Shown here one piece after another: positions 34,176 to 43,656 of a stretch of DNA of 52,520 nucleotides. Position 1 is the stretch's first letter; every line of letters begins with the position of its first letter. The notes under the pieces are model-generated. The model was not told the origin of the DNA. It worked only from the letters and a program-made list of their open reading frames with translations, and searched no databases. Made by a program: the position numbers and the translations under genes. The stretch comes from Candidatus Hydrogenedens sp. (GTDB lineage Bacteria; Hydrogenedentota; Hydrogenedentia; Hydrogenedentales; CAITNO01): contig JAAYJV010000065.1 of assembly GCA_012522755.1 (NCBI GenBank), forward strand, positions 1 through 52,520. The letters run 5' to 3'.

Positions 34176-35927
34176 ATGAGAAATGTCAGTTCCGTCTTCT
34201 GTTCCATTTTGCTGTTATGTCTGATGACAGGCTTTGTCTTCGCCGATGGCCTGCAAATGGCGCCTCCTGATCCGGCGTTTTTGAGATGGCTTCAGCAGAA
34301 AGACAGTTTTCCCGGATACACGCCCCCTCCTGCGCCCTTCCGGCATCGTCAGGGAAGCTCTTTGAAGGGGACCCTCCCTGAGCGCTTTGATTTGCGTGAT
34401 GTGGATGGCCTGAGTCCTGTAAAAAACCAGCGAAATTGCGGTGCCTGCTGGAGTTTTGCCGCATGCGGTGTTCTGGAGTCCAATCTGAAACTGCAATCCG
34501 GTGAAGTGTGGGATTTTTCTGAAAACCACATGAAAAACACCCACGGCTTTCTCTGGGGTCCCTGTGCGGGCGGCAACAACTACATCAGCCTGGCTTATCT
34601 CGCCCGTTGGACGGGTCCTCTGCTGGAGAGTGACGATCCTTATGATCCCTATGGCCTCGTGCCTCCGGCGGAAGGGGCGGAACGTCAGAAACTGCTGCTT
34701 CGGGGGCTTCATTTCAGCCTGGACGAGAGCGGAACTGATGCGATTAAAAACTATGTGTACGAGACAGGGCCCCTGTCAGCCACTATGATGTGGCGTGATC
34801 AGGATTATGACAATGCAAGCCGTACTTATCGTTATTCCGGAGGTGCCGGCGCCACAGGGCATATGGTCGTACTCATCGGTTGGGATGACCATAAGGCGGT
34901 GCCGGGTGCGCCGGGACCGGGTGCCTGGATCTGCAGAAACAGCTGGGGAGCCGGCTGGGGTGAAGGCGGCTATTTTTATATCTCCTATCATGACACGGCT
35001 TTTCTGGAAGATGCAGCCGGCTTTGATGAAATTGCGCCGCCCGATGCCTATGGCACCCTCTATCACTATGATCCTTTCGGGATCACGAGCTATGCCGGAT
35101 CCGGTCTGGCAACGGATGTTTACGGGGCCAATGTATTCACGGCTGTACAGGATGAAACCATCACCGCTATAGGTACCTATGCGACCAGTGACGATCTTTC
35201 CTATACCATACAAGTCTATGAAGGTGGATTCATCAACGGTATGATCTCCAACCCTGTGGTCAGCCTGGATGGCTTTTTCGAAACAGCGGGATACCACGTG
35301 GTTGCCCTTCCGGAAGATGTTGAGCTGTATGAAGGAGATGTCTTTACGGTTGTTGTCCGCTACAATTCCGCTATCTCAGATTTTCCTCTGCCATTGGAGC
35401 AACCTATTCCGGGCTTCTGCCCGGCTACGGCCGCACTGGGTCAGAGCTATATCAGTGAAGACGGACTTTTTTTTGAGGATGTCCATGGTTTGGGCGGCAA
35501 CTGGAGAAATTGCAATGTCTGCATCAAGGCGATTGCCGCCTATAAGCCCGTTGAGATTCCTCCGCCTTCGGTGAAAATCATGGGTCGACCTCGTGTTGAA
35601 GCGGGGGATTTCGTGAGTCTGCGCGCTGTCATTTCCCATTTCGCCGGCTCAGCGGCTTACGCCTGGTATAAAGATGGCGAGCTGCTCCCTTCAGCCACAC
35701 AACAGGTGTTCACAATTTCTTCCGTGGCTTTCGAAGATGCCGGGTTGTATGTGGTGCAGGTCAGTGATGGTGAATCAGGGGTCATTATCAGTCCGCCCTT
35801 TACACTCACTGTTCTTCTGGAAGGCAGCCTGCCTGTCTACGGATCAGCTGGGCTCCTTCTGCTCCTGACGCTTTTCATTGCTGTCGGAACAGTCTTTATC
35901 AGACGCCATGCCTTGCGTGAGAACTGA
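34176..35927 (+). CDS. secreted papain-like (C1A) protease with Ig-like domain and C-terminal anchor
   Basis: 583 residues. The ATG at 34176 follows GGGAGA and begins a clear signal peptide (SVFCSILLLCLMTGFVFA). Peptidase C1A residues: Gln85 in NQRNCGACWSF, catalytic Cys91, His229 in GATGHMVVLIGWDD and Asn255 in CRNSWGAGWGEGGYFYISYHD. An accessory beta-rich region follows, then an Ig-like domain (FVSLRAVISHFAGSAAYAWYKDGELLP). The end GSAGLLLLLTLFIAVG plus RRHALR is an anchor or sorting-like tail. It is cell-surface or outer-membrane associated by inference. Confidence 0.88.
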   Translation: MRNVSSVFCSILLLCLMTGFVFADGLQMAPPDPAFLRWLQQKDSFPGYTPPPAPFRHRQGSSLKGTLPERFDLRDVDGLSPVKNQRNCGACWSFAACGVLESNLKLQSGEVWDFSENHMKNTHGFLWGPCAGGNNYISLAYLARWTGPLLESDDPYDPYGLVPPAEGAERQKLLLRGLHFSLDESGTDAIKNYVYETGPLSATMMWRDQDYDNASRTYRYSGGAGATGHMVVLIGWDDHKAVPGAPGPGAWICRNSWGAGWGEGGYFYISYHDTAFLEDAAGFDEIAPPDAYGTLYHYDPFGITSYAGSGLATDVYGANVFTAVQDETITAIGTYATSDDLSYTIQVYEGGFINGMISNPVVSLDGFFETAGYHVVALPEDVELYEGDVFTVVVRYNSAISDFPLPLEQPIPGFCPATAALGQSYISEDGLFFEDVHGLGGNWRNCNVCIKAIAAYKPVEIPPPSVKIMGRPRVEAGDFVSLRAVISHFAGSAAYAWYKDGELLPSATQQVFTISSVAFEDAGLYVVQVSDGESGVIISPPFTLTVLLEGSLPVYGSAGLLLLLTLFIAVGTVFIRRHALREN

Positions 35928-35956
35928 GCGCTTGTACTGATTCATGAAAGAAAGCC

Positions 35957-36856
35957 ATGATACGCATCTCTGATTTTTTTCTTCCGGCACTGCTATGCCT
36001 GCTTCTGTCTTTTTGTCAGGTGGAAACGCCCCAGGCGGAAGAAGGTGTCCTGCTTGTGGGAGACAGCTGGGCGCAGGGCATATGGATGACCGGACTGCTC
36101 GATGTGGCATTGGCTGAGGCCGGTTTCCCGGAGATCACAGCCATTGGAGAAAGCTGCGCTCTCGGCGGAACCCGGGCGGAACAATGGAAGAAACCCGAAT
36201 ACAGAAAAAAAATCACCGATGCACTGGCTTTGTCTCCTTCCGTGGATATGGTGCATCTCATCATCGGCGGAAACGATCTGCTTAAACTCATCCGCAATAC
36301 ACATGTTTTTGAAAAGTGGACAGAAGCCCGAAGAGAAAAAGAATGGGATCGCATCGGAGCGGATATTCAGGATCTTGTTGAGTTCTGCCTGTCCTTTGAT
36401 CAAGTCAAAGTTGTGGGATTGGCCAGCTACGATTATTTGAATTCGGAAACAGCGCAGAAGGCTTTTACTGCGCTCGGGCAGGAGATGAATTTCGGCGGAA
36501 TGTCGCAGGAAGAAGTCAATGCCTGTATGATTGCCCTGGAAAAGCGGAAAAAAGAGATTGCTGATGAGCTGGAAGGCTGTGTCTATATTCACAATCTGGG
36601 CCTGCTGCAACACCACTTCGATGAACCGCCCGGATTGCCGCAACCGGGTATTCCGCCGGACTATGAACCTTTTCCCGGAGGCGATGCGACAAAAGCCATG
36701 CCCGACGCCGCTTTTCACAAAGTAAGTTTCGGCGGTCAGGAATTCGCCGGTGATGGTATTCATCCGGGTGAGGAAGCTCATTTGATCATGTTGAAGAATG
36801 CCATGGCATATTGCTATGTCCCTTATTTAGAAAAAATGCGTCGAAAAACGATGTGA
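35957..36856 (+). CDS. exported SGNH/GDSL hydrolase
   Basis: 299 residues with a signal-like N-terminus (FFLPALLCLLLSFC; that Cys could be a lipobox-like site). SGNH blocks: GDSWAQG (Ser37), Gly in GGTRAEQW, IIGGNDLL, and GDGIHPGEEAH for Asp/His. Family members remove acyl or acetyl groups from glycans or lipids. It lies 29 bases after the protease stop and upstream of a GH2 gene. Confidence 0.82.
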   Translation: MIRISDFFLPALLCLLLSFCQVETPQAEEGVLLVGDSWAQGIWMTGLLDVALAEAGFPEITAIGESCALGGTRAEQWKKPEYRKKITDALALSPSVDMVHLIIGGNDLLKLIRNTHVFEKWTEARREKEWDRIGADIQDLVEFCLSFDQVKVVGLASYDYLNSETAQKAFTALGQEMNFGGMSQEEVNACMIALEKRKKEIADELEGCVYIHNLGLLQHHFDEPPGLPQPGIPPDYEPFPGGDATKAMPDAAFHKVSFGGQEFAGDGIHPGEEAHLIMLKNAMAYCYVPYLEKMRRKTM

Positions 36857-36900
36857 CTGAGGAATAAACAATACACCAACAGCACCACAGGAGATCTGCA

Positions 36901-38889
36901 GTGGGCCTATTATCTTTGTCTTCTCTTCAGTGGAAATTGTATGGCTGGCGGCCTTTTTCCTGGAAACTGGGCAAAAGTCATCCGGAGCCGAACCCCATTG
37001 TCCCCGATATTAATGATATCCCTGTATCCTTTCCCATGTCTGTGCAGCAGGCTTTGCGGGATGCGGGAGTGATCCCTGATTGGAATGCGGGTTTGGCCAG
37101 CCGTGAATGTGAATGGGTGGAACACCGTCATTGGGAATACCGGAGCCGGCTGAGACTTTCGCCGGACGAATTTGGGGACATGGTTGTTCTTCATGCTGAA
37201 GGACTGGATTACTCCGGCTGGATTCTGGTGGATGGAGAAGAACGTGCATTCTTTTCTTCTTCCATGGTGGCTCATCGTTTTGATTTGACGGATTATCTTC
37301 TGGATGGCAAAGAACATGAGCTGAGCATTATCTTTGAAGAGCCTCCCCGGGAACAGGGTCAGATGGGCTATACCTCCCGATCGCGTTTTTTCAAATCCCG
37401 ATATAATTATGGTTGGGACTGGTGTCCCCGAATTGTTCCTATGGGTCCCTGGGAAGATGCTATTCTGCTTGGGGCGGCGGAAAGTGCGAAGCCCGATATT
37501 TTTGCAGATGTGGGTTTGGACAGTTTCTTTCGTCTTGGCACAGTCCGGCTGAAGTTGTCTTTTGAAGCTGAGTCATCGGGTCGTCATTTTCACGTGGTAC
37601 TGCAGGATGGCGAGCGCATTGTGTGTGAAAGAGACTTCAGCACAGCAGGAAGAGAGGCTGTACTGACTCTGGATTCCCTTCCCGTGGAAGCGTGGTATCC
37701 CAACGGCGAGGGTTCCCGGAAAAGATACAGGCTCACCGTGGAAGAGCGGGACGCTGCTTCTCAGGTTTTGTGGCGTGACGAGCGGAAAATCGGCTTCAAG
37801 CATATTGAATGGCGTCGTTGTGAAGGTGCTCCGGCGGAGGCGGAACCCTGGATTTGTGTTGTCAATGGCAAGCCCGTCTTTCTGCAGGGTGCCAATTGGG
37901 TGCCTCCTGTGGCTGTATATCATGATGCGCAGAAAGAAGACTACCGGAAACTCATTGATCTGTATCGGGATATGGGAACCAATCTCCTCCGTGTCTGGGG
38001 CGGTGCCATTCTTGAAAAAGAATTCTTTTACGAGCTCTGTGACGAGGCGGGCATATTCGTCTGGCAGGAATTTCCCATGTCTTCGTCGGGCATTGAAAAC
38101 TGTCCTCCCTATGATCCGGAATCCATTGCCGCTCTGGAAGATATTGCCCGTCATTATGTTTTGCAGCGGGGACATCATGTGTCTCTTCTGCTGTGGAGCG
38201 GTGGCAATGAACTGACCTGGGGCGGTCCGGACAACCCCTTTGGCGAAATACCCGTTGATGACAGCCATCCCGCCATCAGTGCTTTACGCAGCTGCTTGGA
38301 AAAACTGGATCCGAACCGGCGATTTGTGGCCACATCCCCCACGGGTCCGCGCTTTTACGGCCATCCGGAGGCCTTCGGACAGGGACTGCACCATGATATC
38401 CATGGGCCCTGGGGTTTTGCCCAATTCGAGGGTGGGACTTTCGCTGAAAAGCTGGCCTCCTGGAAATCCTATTGGGAAAAAGACGATGCTCTCTTCCGTT
38501 CGGAAGTGGGCATGCCCGGCGCATCTTCGATGGAATGTCTGGCCCGTTATGCTTCCCCGGAAGAGCTGTGGCCACCAGGCGGGGAATACTGGTTGCATAC
38601 GGCATCGTGGTGGATCCAGCAGTCTTTGTATGAGGCGGAATGGAAAGAAGGGGAGTCCGGCGCTTTGGCACATTATGTGGAACTGACGCAGTCCATTCAG
38701 GCCGAGGCCTATGGCATTGCCGCAAAAGCCTGCAAAGAGCGCTTTCCCCGATGCGGCGGCTTTGTCGTCTGGATGGGTCATGACTGTTTCCCCTGTCCGA
38801 CCAACAACTCTTTGATAGATTTTGCAGGGAATCCCAAACTCGCTTATGAAGCGTTGCGCCTGGTTTTTAAAAGGCGGATTTCGTGTTGA
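36901..38889 (+). CDS. beta-mannosidase-like glycoside hydrolase family 2 protein
   Basis: 662 residues from a GTG with AGGAG upstream. The N-terminal jelly-roll includes PMSVQQALRDAGVIPDWNAG and WEYRSRLRL; the catalytic barrel has GANWVPP, LLRVWGGAILE, LLLWSGGNELTWGG (acid/base Glu) and LFRSEVGMPG (nucleophile Glu). Family beta-mannosidases are often above 800 residues; this one ends near NPKLAYEALRLVFKRR, so the usual C-terminal beta domains are missing. No signal peptide is evident, so it may act in the cytoplasm. Confidence 0.87.
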   Translation: MGLLSLSSLQWKLYGWRPFSWKLGKSHPEPNPIVPDINDIPVSFPMSVQQALRDAGVIPDWNAGLASRECEWVEHRHWEYRSRLRLSPDEFGDMVVLHAEGLDYSGWILVDGEERAFFSSSMVAHRFDLTDYLLDGKEHELSIIFEEPPREQGQMGYTSRSRFFKSRYNYGWDWCPRIVPMGPWEDAILLGAAESAKPDIFADVGLDSFFRLGTVRLKLSFEAESSGRHFHVVLQDGERIVCERDFSTAGREAVLTLDSLPVEAWYPNGEGSRKRYRLTVEERDAASQVLWRDERKIGFKHIEWRRCEGAPAEAEPWICVVNGKPVFLQGANWVPPVAVYHDAQKEDYRKLIDLYRDMGTNLLRVWGGAILEKEFFYELCDEAGIFVWQEFPMSSSGIENCPPYDPESIAALEDIARHYVLQRGHHVSLLLWSGGNELTWGGPDNPFGEIPVDDSHPAISALRSCLEKLDPNRRFVATSPTGPRFYGHPEAFGQGLHHDIHGPWGFAQFEGGTFAEKLASWKSYWEKDDALFRSEVGMPGASSMECLARYASPEELWPPGGEYWLHTASWWIQQSLYEAEWKEGESGALAHYVELTQSIQAEAYGIAAKACKERFPRCGGFVVWMGHDCFPCPTNNSLIDFAGNPKLAYEALRLVFKRRISC

Positions 38890-39079
38890 ATATCCGACAT
38901 TTTCAGCAGTTTGAATAGTTCATGGTCAAAATATTATCATTTCCTTTTCTGACAAAAAATGAAGTAAGATGAAACCAGTTTTCGAGGAACGGAGTCTTAC
39001 CCCGTACAGGCAAAAGATTCGTGCGATGTGGTGCATGAAAGCTTTGTAATGAAGTACATAAAACACGAGGAGATTTAAG

Positions 39080-39508
39080 ATGAAAGTACTGTTGAGAGGA
39101 ATGTGCATGTGTCTGCTGGCTGCGGCGATGGTTACAGGCTGTGCCAGTGTGGGCCCTAAAGTCTCTGATGAGGATCTGATCATGGATCTGGTCACTCAGC
39201 TCAAAGTGGCTCTTGAAAATAAAGATATTGACGGTATCATGAACACCTTCTCGGAAGATTTTTATCATCATGAGGTGGGTGGCAAGGAAGAAGGCCGTGA
39301 AATGTTACAAATGGCCCTGGATGCCGGATATGCGGACAATGGCGAAGTCTCTCTGGATGATATGGAAATTCATATGGATGAAGACGGCACTGCTTCTGTA
39401 TATCCCATCGACCTTGCGGCTGATGTCGGATCCATCAGTATTGAGATTGTCGTGAAAAAAGAAGAAGCCGGCTGGCTTATTCTCGAAGTCCTCCCCGACG
39501 GCATCTGA
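39080..39508 (+). CDS. small lipoprotein with NTF2/SnoaL-like domain
   Basis: 142 residues. The lipobox VTGCAS follows a hydrophobic leader, and GAGGAG precedes the ATG. After the lipobox, LVTQLKVALENKDIDGIMNTFSEDF and the beta-strand end resemble SnoaL/NTF2-like folds (about 120 residues). The function is unknown. It is terminated by the hairpin at 39534-39562. Confidence 0.75.
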   Translation: MKVLLRGMCMCLLAAAMVTGCASVGPKVSDEDLIMDLVTQLKVALENKDIDGIMNTFSEDFYHHEVGGKEEGREMLQMALDAGYADNGEVSLDDMEIHMDEDGTASVYPIDLAADVGSISIEIVVKKEEAGWLILEVLPDGI

Positions 39509-39533
39509 TTTTTCTGACGAGATCACTATTTGG

Positions 39534-39575
39534 GGCTCCGGACTCTTTGCGGGTTCGGAGCCTTCTTTATTCTTT
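39534..39575 (+). terminator. Rho-independent terminator after the SnoaL-like lipoprotein gene
   Basis: GGCTCCGGAC (39534-39543) pairs with GTTCGGAGCC (39553-39562) with one wobble, followed by a T-rich tail. It overlaps the end of the convergent gene at 39567. Confidence 0.75.
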
Positions 39576-40547
39576 GCCCGGGGCTTCCAGATAACTGCGC
39601 ACTTCCTGCAGCACATCATCGCGGCCCAGCCATTTTTTGTAAACGAGCCGCATCTCCAGTTCATAGTCCTGGCCGACAGTGTAATCAGGGACAATCATCT
39701 GAAAATCCCAGGCGGGGTTGGTGTCGTCACCTTTTTCGGTGGGGCCGGCACCTGAAGGGGAATGGGCGAAACGTATCATGGGTCCCGGCGTGAATATGAA
39801 AATAAGGACGTGATCACGGATATGTCCATAGAAAAAAGGCACAGAATAGCGAAGGGGTGAGATGGCTTTGAAAAGGGTACTGTCCTCACCTTCAAAATTG
39901 ATCTTGAAATCATCTTTTTCGCTGCAGACAGTACTGTCGCGGTTGTGACTCTGGGTGCAGAACTGTATCCACCTCGGCTCATCCAGAGAAGAACCGGCTC
40001 CCAGAAAATAGATGCTTTTATCTTCAGGAGCATTGATATAAGAGGCCCAGAAAACACCCAGAAATCCTCCGGCAAGATCTTCGCGTAATGGGGTGCAGCG
40101 GAAGTGCATATCGAGATAGTGCGGTTCTGTCAGAGTGAAACGTGTCAAACTTTCCACGCCGTAAACAGGTGTTACGGGTTGAAACAGTTCGGCCGTATGT
40201 TCATTGATCCTTTCGAAGTTCATGGGTGCCCGCCGCGGTTCGAAAAAGACAGCACCGGGCTCTGTCACCACCTGAGCATCAAAATAATGCTCCAGATTCA
40301 GCCCGGAAAAGAGAGGGACAAAAGCATTTTCTTCATTCGTATCGCTTGTGAGCGAGAAGACGCCGTTGTATCCCCGGAGATGGGGTTCTGCTTTTGCGTT
40401 GTTGCCCAGAACACAGCGCAATCCCGGAAGTGAGAAGGGGGCGAAGTCTTCGTCAGGAGAATCAGGCTTTGCAGATGTTGCACAGGCGGACAGGGCAAAA
40501 GAGATGCTGAGAATGATGATGAGGAAGCATTTTGAAAACACTTGCAT
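39567..40547 (-). CDS. hypothetical lipoprotein
   Basis: 326 residues from an ATG after AAGGA. The leader ends in a lipobox ALSACAT, so it is probably membrane-anchored. The mature part is rich in beta-strand-like segments and contains GFLGVFWASYINAPEDKSIYFLG and IMVPDYTVGQDYELEMRLVYKKW-type stretches. I recognise no catalytic motif. It is convergent with the SnoaL-like lipoprotein gene and upstream of nothing on its own strand for about 70 bases. Confidence 0.75.
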   Translation of the reverse strand: MQVFSKCFLIIILSISFALSACATSAKPDSPDEDFAPFSLPGLRCVLGNNAKAEPHLRGYNGVFSLTSDTNEENAFVPLFSGLNLEHYFDAQVVTEPGAVFFEPRRAPMNFERINEHTAELFQPVTPVYGVESLTRFTLTEPHYLDMHFRCTPLREDLAGGFLGVFWASYINAPEDKSIYFLGAGSSLDEPRWIQFCTQSHNRDSTVCSEKDDFKINFEGEDSTLFKAISPLRYSVPFFYGHIRDHVLIFIFTPGPMIRFAHSPSGAGPTEKGDDTNPAWDFQMIVPDYTVGQDYELEMRLVYKKWLGRDDVLQEVRSYLEAPGKE

Positions 40548-40616
40548 GGGTATTCCTTATGTTCAAGCAACCACAGGCTGCCAGACATGTTTTTATGTAA
40601 AAGCGAATATTTGTTT

Positions 40617-41708
40617 TCATGAGACGTAGCGTTGCAGCAGAGCAAGCATGCTTCGATCCAGTTTATGACCGCGCCAGTTGTCATAGATGACATCCCGGCG
40701 ATTGCTGTCGAGGATGCCGAATTCTCCGCGAAAATTCCAAAGGGCCCAGCCCCAGCCCATTTCCTTCCACAGCTCCAGACAGTCTTCCATCCAGGACAGG
40801 ACGACTGTGTGCGGGGTTTTGCTGAAAGCTCCGAATTCTCCGACCATGACCGGCATGCCCTCTTCTTCCAGTGCTTTCCAGGGATCGATATGTTTTTCTT
40901 TGAGCCATTGTTTATCCATGACTGTGTTTTCCCCTTTTACAGGATAGTCGGGAAGGGGAAAGCGGTCGGCACCTTCAAGCCAACTCGCAAGATAATGGGT
41001 GAGCTGTATGGGCTCGTAGCCTCTTGTGGAAGCAGCCACGCCGAGAGGGAGCAGTTCTTCGGGGGGCATCCGTCCCCACAACCGTCCATCACAGATGATC
41101 AATCGCCTGGGATCAACCTCTCTGATTTCATCCACAATATGGGCTGTGACTTTATAATGTTTTTCGGCTGAGACAGCACCGGGTTCGTTGAAAAGATTGA
41201 AACTGAGACGCTCGTTGGGAATACCTGCATAACGTTTTGCAAAAGTCTTCCAATGCAGAGCGCAGGCGTCCAGGGCTTCTTTGTCTTTCCAGAGTGTCAG
41301 TTTTTCGGCCGGTTGGGCAACGGTGTAACCGGGAGCACGATGAAAATTCAGACAGACGTGAATTTTGTATTTGTCGCCGAAGGCAATGGCCTCATCAATT
41401 TCTTTGAGCACGTCCTCTTTGAAATCTGTCCAGTTGTCCGGGTCCACCCAGTGACGATAATCCATGGGAAGCCGCACAAAATTGAAACCCAGCTCCTGAA
41501 TCAAGATGAAGTCTTTTTCCTGAAAAGGCCCGCAATAGGGCATCATGAATTTTTCCAGCAGGTTGAAGCCGTACCACTTGGGCAAAGCCGGAGCTGTCGG
41601 CTCATGGGCTTCGGTATCGGCCCGGGCCGGGCTGACGGCCCAGGTCAGGGCGGCGGTTGAGAGTCCCAGGAAATTTCGGCGGGAAAGAGCAGAAGTAAAA
41701 CTATTCAT
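40617..41708 (-). CDS. glycoside hydrolase family 5 (cellulase-like) protein with Tat leader
   Basis: 363 residues. The start at 41708 follows AGGGTG and opens a Tat leader (LSRRNFLGLSTAALTWAVSPARA). The (beta/alpha)8 core shows GFNFVRLPMDY, NFHRAPGY, the acid/base Glu in FNLFNEPG and nucleophile Glu in VMVGEFGAF, and WALWNFRGEFG near the end. The likely substrate is a beta-1,4-glucan or mannan, in the periplasm or outside the cell. It ends 70 bases before the next minus-strand gene. Confidence 0.9.
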   Translation of the reverse strand: MNSFTSALSRRNFLGLSTAALTWAVSPARADTEAHEPTAPALPKWYGFNLLEKFMMPYCGPFQEKDFILIQELGFNFVRLPMDYRHWVDPDNWTDFKEDVLKEIDEAIAFGDKYKIHVCLNFHRAPGYTVAQPAEKLTLWKDKEALDACALHWKTFAKRYAGIPNERLSFNLFNEPGAVSAEKHYKVTAHIVDEIREVDPRRLIICDGRLWGRMPPEELLPLGVAASTRGYEPIQLTHYLASWLEGADRFPLPDYPVKGENTVMDKQWLKEKHIDPWKALEEEGMPVMVGEFGAFSKTPHTVVLSWMEDCLELWKEMGWGWALWNFRGEFGILDSNRRDVIYDNWRGHKLDRSMLALLQRYVS

Positions 41709-41865
41709 GATGACACCCTGTGATAAGCAGTGAATATTCAAAAAGTTGTTTACGTCGAAATGTAAAATTCCGCCCCTTAGTATGATTGTTTTTCGGGTAT
41801 AAAACAAAATCTTTATATTGAGAGGGAGGAGAATAGTTTAATCGGGTCAAGGACTGAACGCAGGG

Positions 41866-42112
41866 AACAGCATAGCCGCAATTAAATTAGCCTTTCTCTT
41901 TTAACCACGAAGTCACGAAGGTACGAAGATTCACGAAGAAAATGAGAGGAAGAGACATATATGTTTCTCCGGAGTCTCTTCTGTATCCCAAGACATGCCT
42001 ACGCCCCTCGCAGATCCGTCCGATCCGACTGATCCGACCGATCCGACTGATTCCCCCGAGATGTCTGATCCCTTCAAGCCCCTTATTTTGCCTCAAGGCC
42101 AACCCCGCCGTC
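41866..42112 (+). repeat. composite dispersed repeat R1, copy E
   Basis: The 41709-42712 gap has no gene. Copy E has the head GCATAGCCGCAATT, the best CACGAAG periodic stretch, a GGAGTCTCTTCTGTATCCC segment, and the 9-bp array at 42020-42055 (three units plus a degenerate one). It is followed by R2 and R3. Confidence 0.85.
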
Positions 42113-42230
42113 TGCCAATGGGGACATTGGCGCTCCCAGGATACGACCTTCACCGCCGGAAAGTTTTCTCAGTAACGGATTTGTTTGAAAAAAAGAGATA
42201 TCATGCCGCAATCAGATCTAAAACTTCTCC

Positions 42231-42351
42231 GGGTCATCATACACTGTCTGCCAATGTGGAAATTGGCGTTCCCAGGAGTGAATCTCAAGGTCTTTCAGGG
42301 TTTCCAAAGGCATTATTTGTTCGTGATTATCTGAAGATGCCTTGCAGAATC
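42231..42351 (+). repeat. dispersed repeat R2, copy 2
   Basis: Matches 26701-26822 in opposite orientation. A GCCAAT/ATTGGC hairpin is included. A shorter related hairpin, GCCAATG/CATTGGC, lies at about 42115-42132, with changes on both arms that keep the pairing. Confidence 0.8.
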
Positions 42352-42368
42352 GAGGCTCTTATAATATC

Positions 42369-42428
42369 TTGAACTTAAATGATTTGCAGAGCCAACAACA
42401 TAAACTTCTTCGAAAAAACAGTGGAAGA
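42369..42428 (+). repeat. dispersed repeat R3, copy 2
   Basis: Shares AAACTTCTTCGAAAAAA with 24835-24898. A fragment like the R1 head (AAAGATCCATAG ... TTTGTCCATTGAC) follows at about 42470-42515. Bases 42516-42712 hold the probable promoter area of the next gene, with a -10-like TATACT at 42588-42593. Confidence 0.65.
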
Positions 42429-42712
42429 TGATGGATAGTAAGGCGGAACCCGTACAGTAAAGCATAGAAAGATCCATAGCCTTGACAGGTTCACTCCGCC
42501 CACTTTGTCCATTGACTTGCCATCATAATTCTGGTTCCAGGCCAAATGATCTTTAAAAGGCTTTTCGATCTTTCGTCCCCGGTTGCATATACTACGGGTA
42601 TAAGGTCATAATGAAGTATCAATCAGTTTTTCAGCTTGAGTGTAAACAGAACGACGCTACAGCTGTTGTAGTCAATGAACATAGGATTGCAAAGAACGAG
42701 GAGATCATATCC

Positions 42713-43645
42713 ATGCGTAAAAAAAGTATCGTTGCGCCAGACTGGTGGGATTATACAACTCTGGATGATGAGCTGTTGACAGACGTTGCGAGGCTGTCGG
42801 AACAGGATCTGTTTCAGCTGTCCCGTGAAGGGTTCAAAGTTGTTTTTCATGAGACGCTTGAATCCTTTTATCTTGCGGAAGCTCTTCAGTATATTGAGGC
42901 CTGGCAGGCATCGACACCGGATAACCCTGTGGGCGTATGCGGTCCCATCGGGCCCACGGAGCAATTGCCTCTGGTCGCCATGCTTGTGAACGAGCTGAAC
43001 ATCAATCTGTCGAAACTCGGTGCTCAGTTCTGGGGCATGGATGAGTGGGTGAAAGATGGCAAGACCTTGCCAGCCGAGCATCCTCTGTCCTTTCAGAAGG
43101 CCAATCTGGATCTTTGCTTCAATCTGATGCAAGCTGAGCTGCGCCCCGCTCCCGATGCGCTGCATTATCCCATCGGTGATTTCGAAGCCTTTTCCAGCTC
43201 TTTTGATTCCATACGCTGTGCCGTTATGCAGGGTGGTCAGGGCGATGTCAAACACTGGGCCTTCAATGATCCCATGAAACGGGAAGGGGAATGGGCTGAT
43301 GCTCCGCCTTCTCCTGAAGAATACCTGAAACTGGGTACCCGTGTCGTGGATCTGCATCCCATGACGATCATGCAGAATTCCCGCACTTCCGGTGGTGGCC
43401 GTCTCTCGGAAATCCCCACACAGGCGACTACGGTGGGTCCTGTGGAAACCTGGAAATCGGAGAAGGTCTCCATCTGGCAGGCCGGTAACCATGACAACCC
43501 CTTCGGCATGCGTCTGACGGCTTTCATGATCAGCAAAGGTCTTCCCGATTCAGCGGTTCCCATGAGTCTTCTGGCCCTGCACCCCAATGTGGAATTCCAC
43601 TATTATCGTCCGGCCATCGGCAGCTGCTCCATTGAGATGCACTGA
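42713..43645 (+). CDS. NagB-like (glucosamine-6-phosphate isomerase family) protein
   Basis: 310 residues from the ATG after GAGGAG; the earlier ATG at 42611 lacks a ribosome-binding site. GMDEWVKDG (Asp110, Glu111) corresponds to the MDEY motif of Nag[15 protein letters not shown] (174-187) corresponds to its GGVGNDGHIAFNEP loop, but the catalytic Asp is offset by one position and the final Glu is Asp. The fold assignment is fairly good; deaminase activity is uncertain. It is followed 11 bases later by tatD. Confidence 0.75.
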   Translation: MRKKSIVAPDWWDYTTLDDELLTDVARLSEQDLFQLSREGFKVVFHETLESFYLAEALQYIEAWQASTPDNPVGVCGPIGPTEQLPLVAMLVNELNINLSKLGAQFWGMDEWVKDGKTLPAEHPLSFQKANLDLCFNLMQAELRPAPDALHYPIGDFEAFSSSFDSIRCAVMQGGQGDVKHWAFNDPMKREGEWADAPPSPEEYLKLGTRVVDLHPMTIMQNSRTSGGGRLSEIPTQATTVGPVETWKSEKVSIWQAGNHDNPFGMRLTAFMISKGLPDSAVPMSLLALHPNVEFHYYRPAIGSCSIEMH

Positions 43646-43656
43646 CGGAATTTCCG

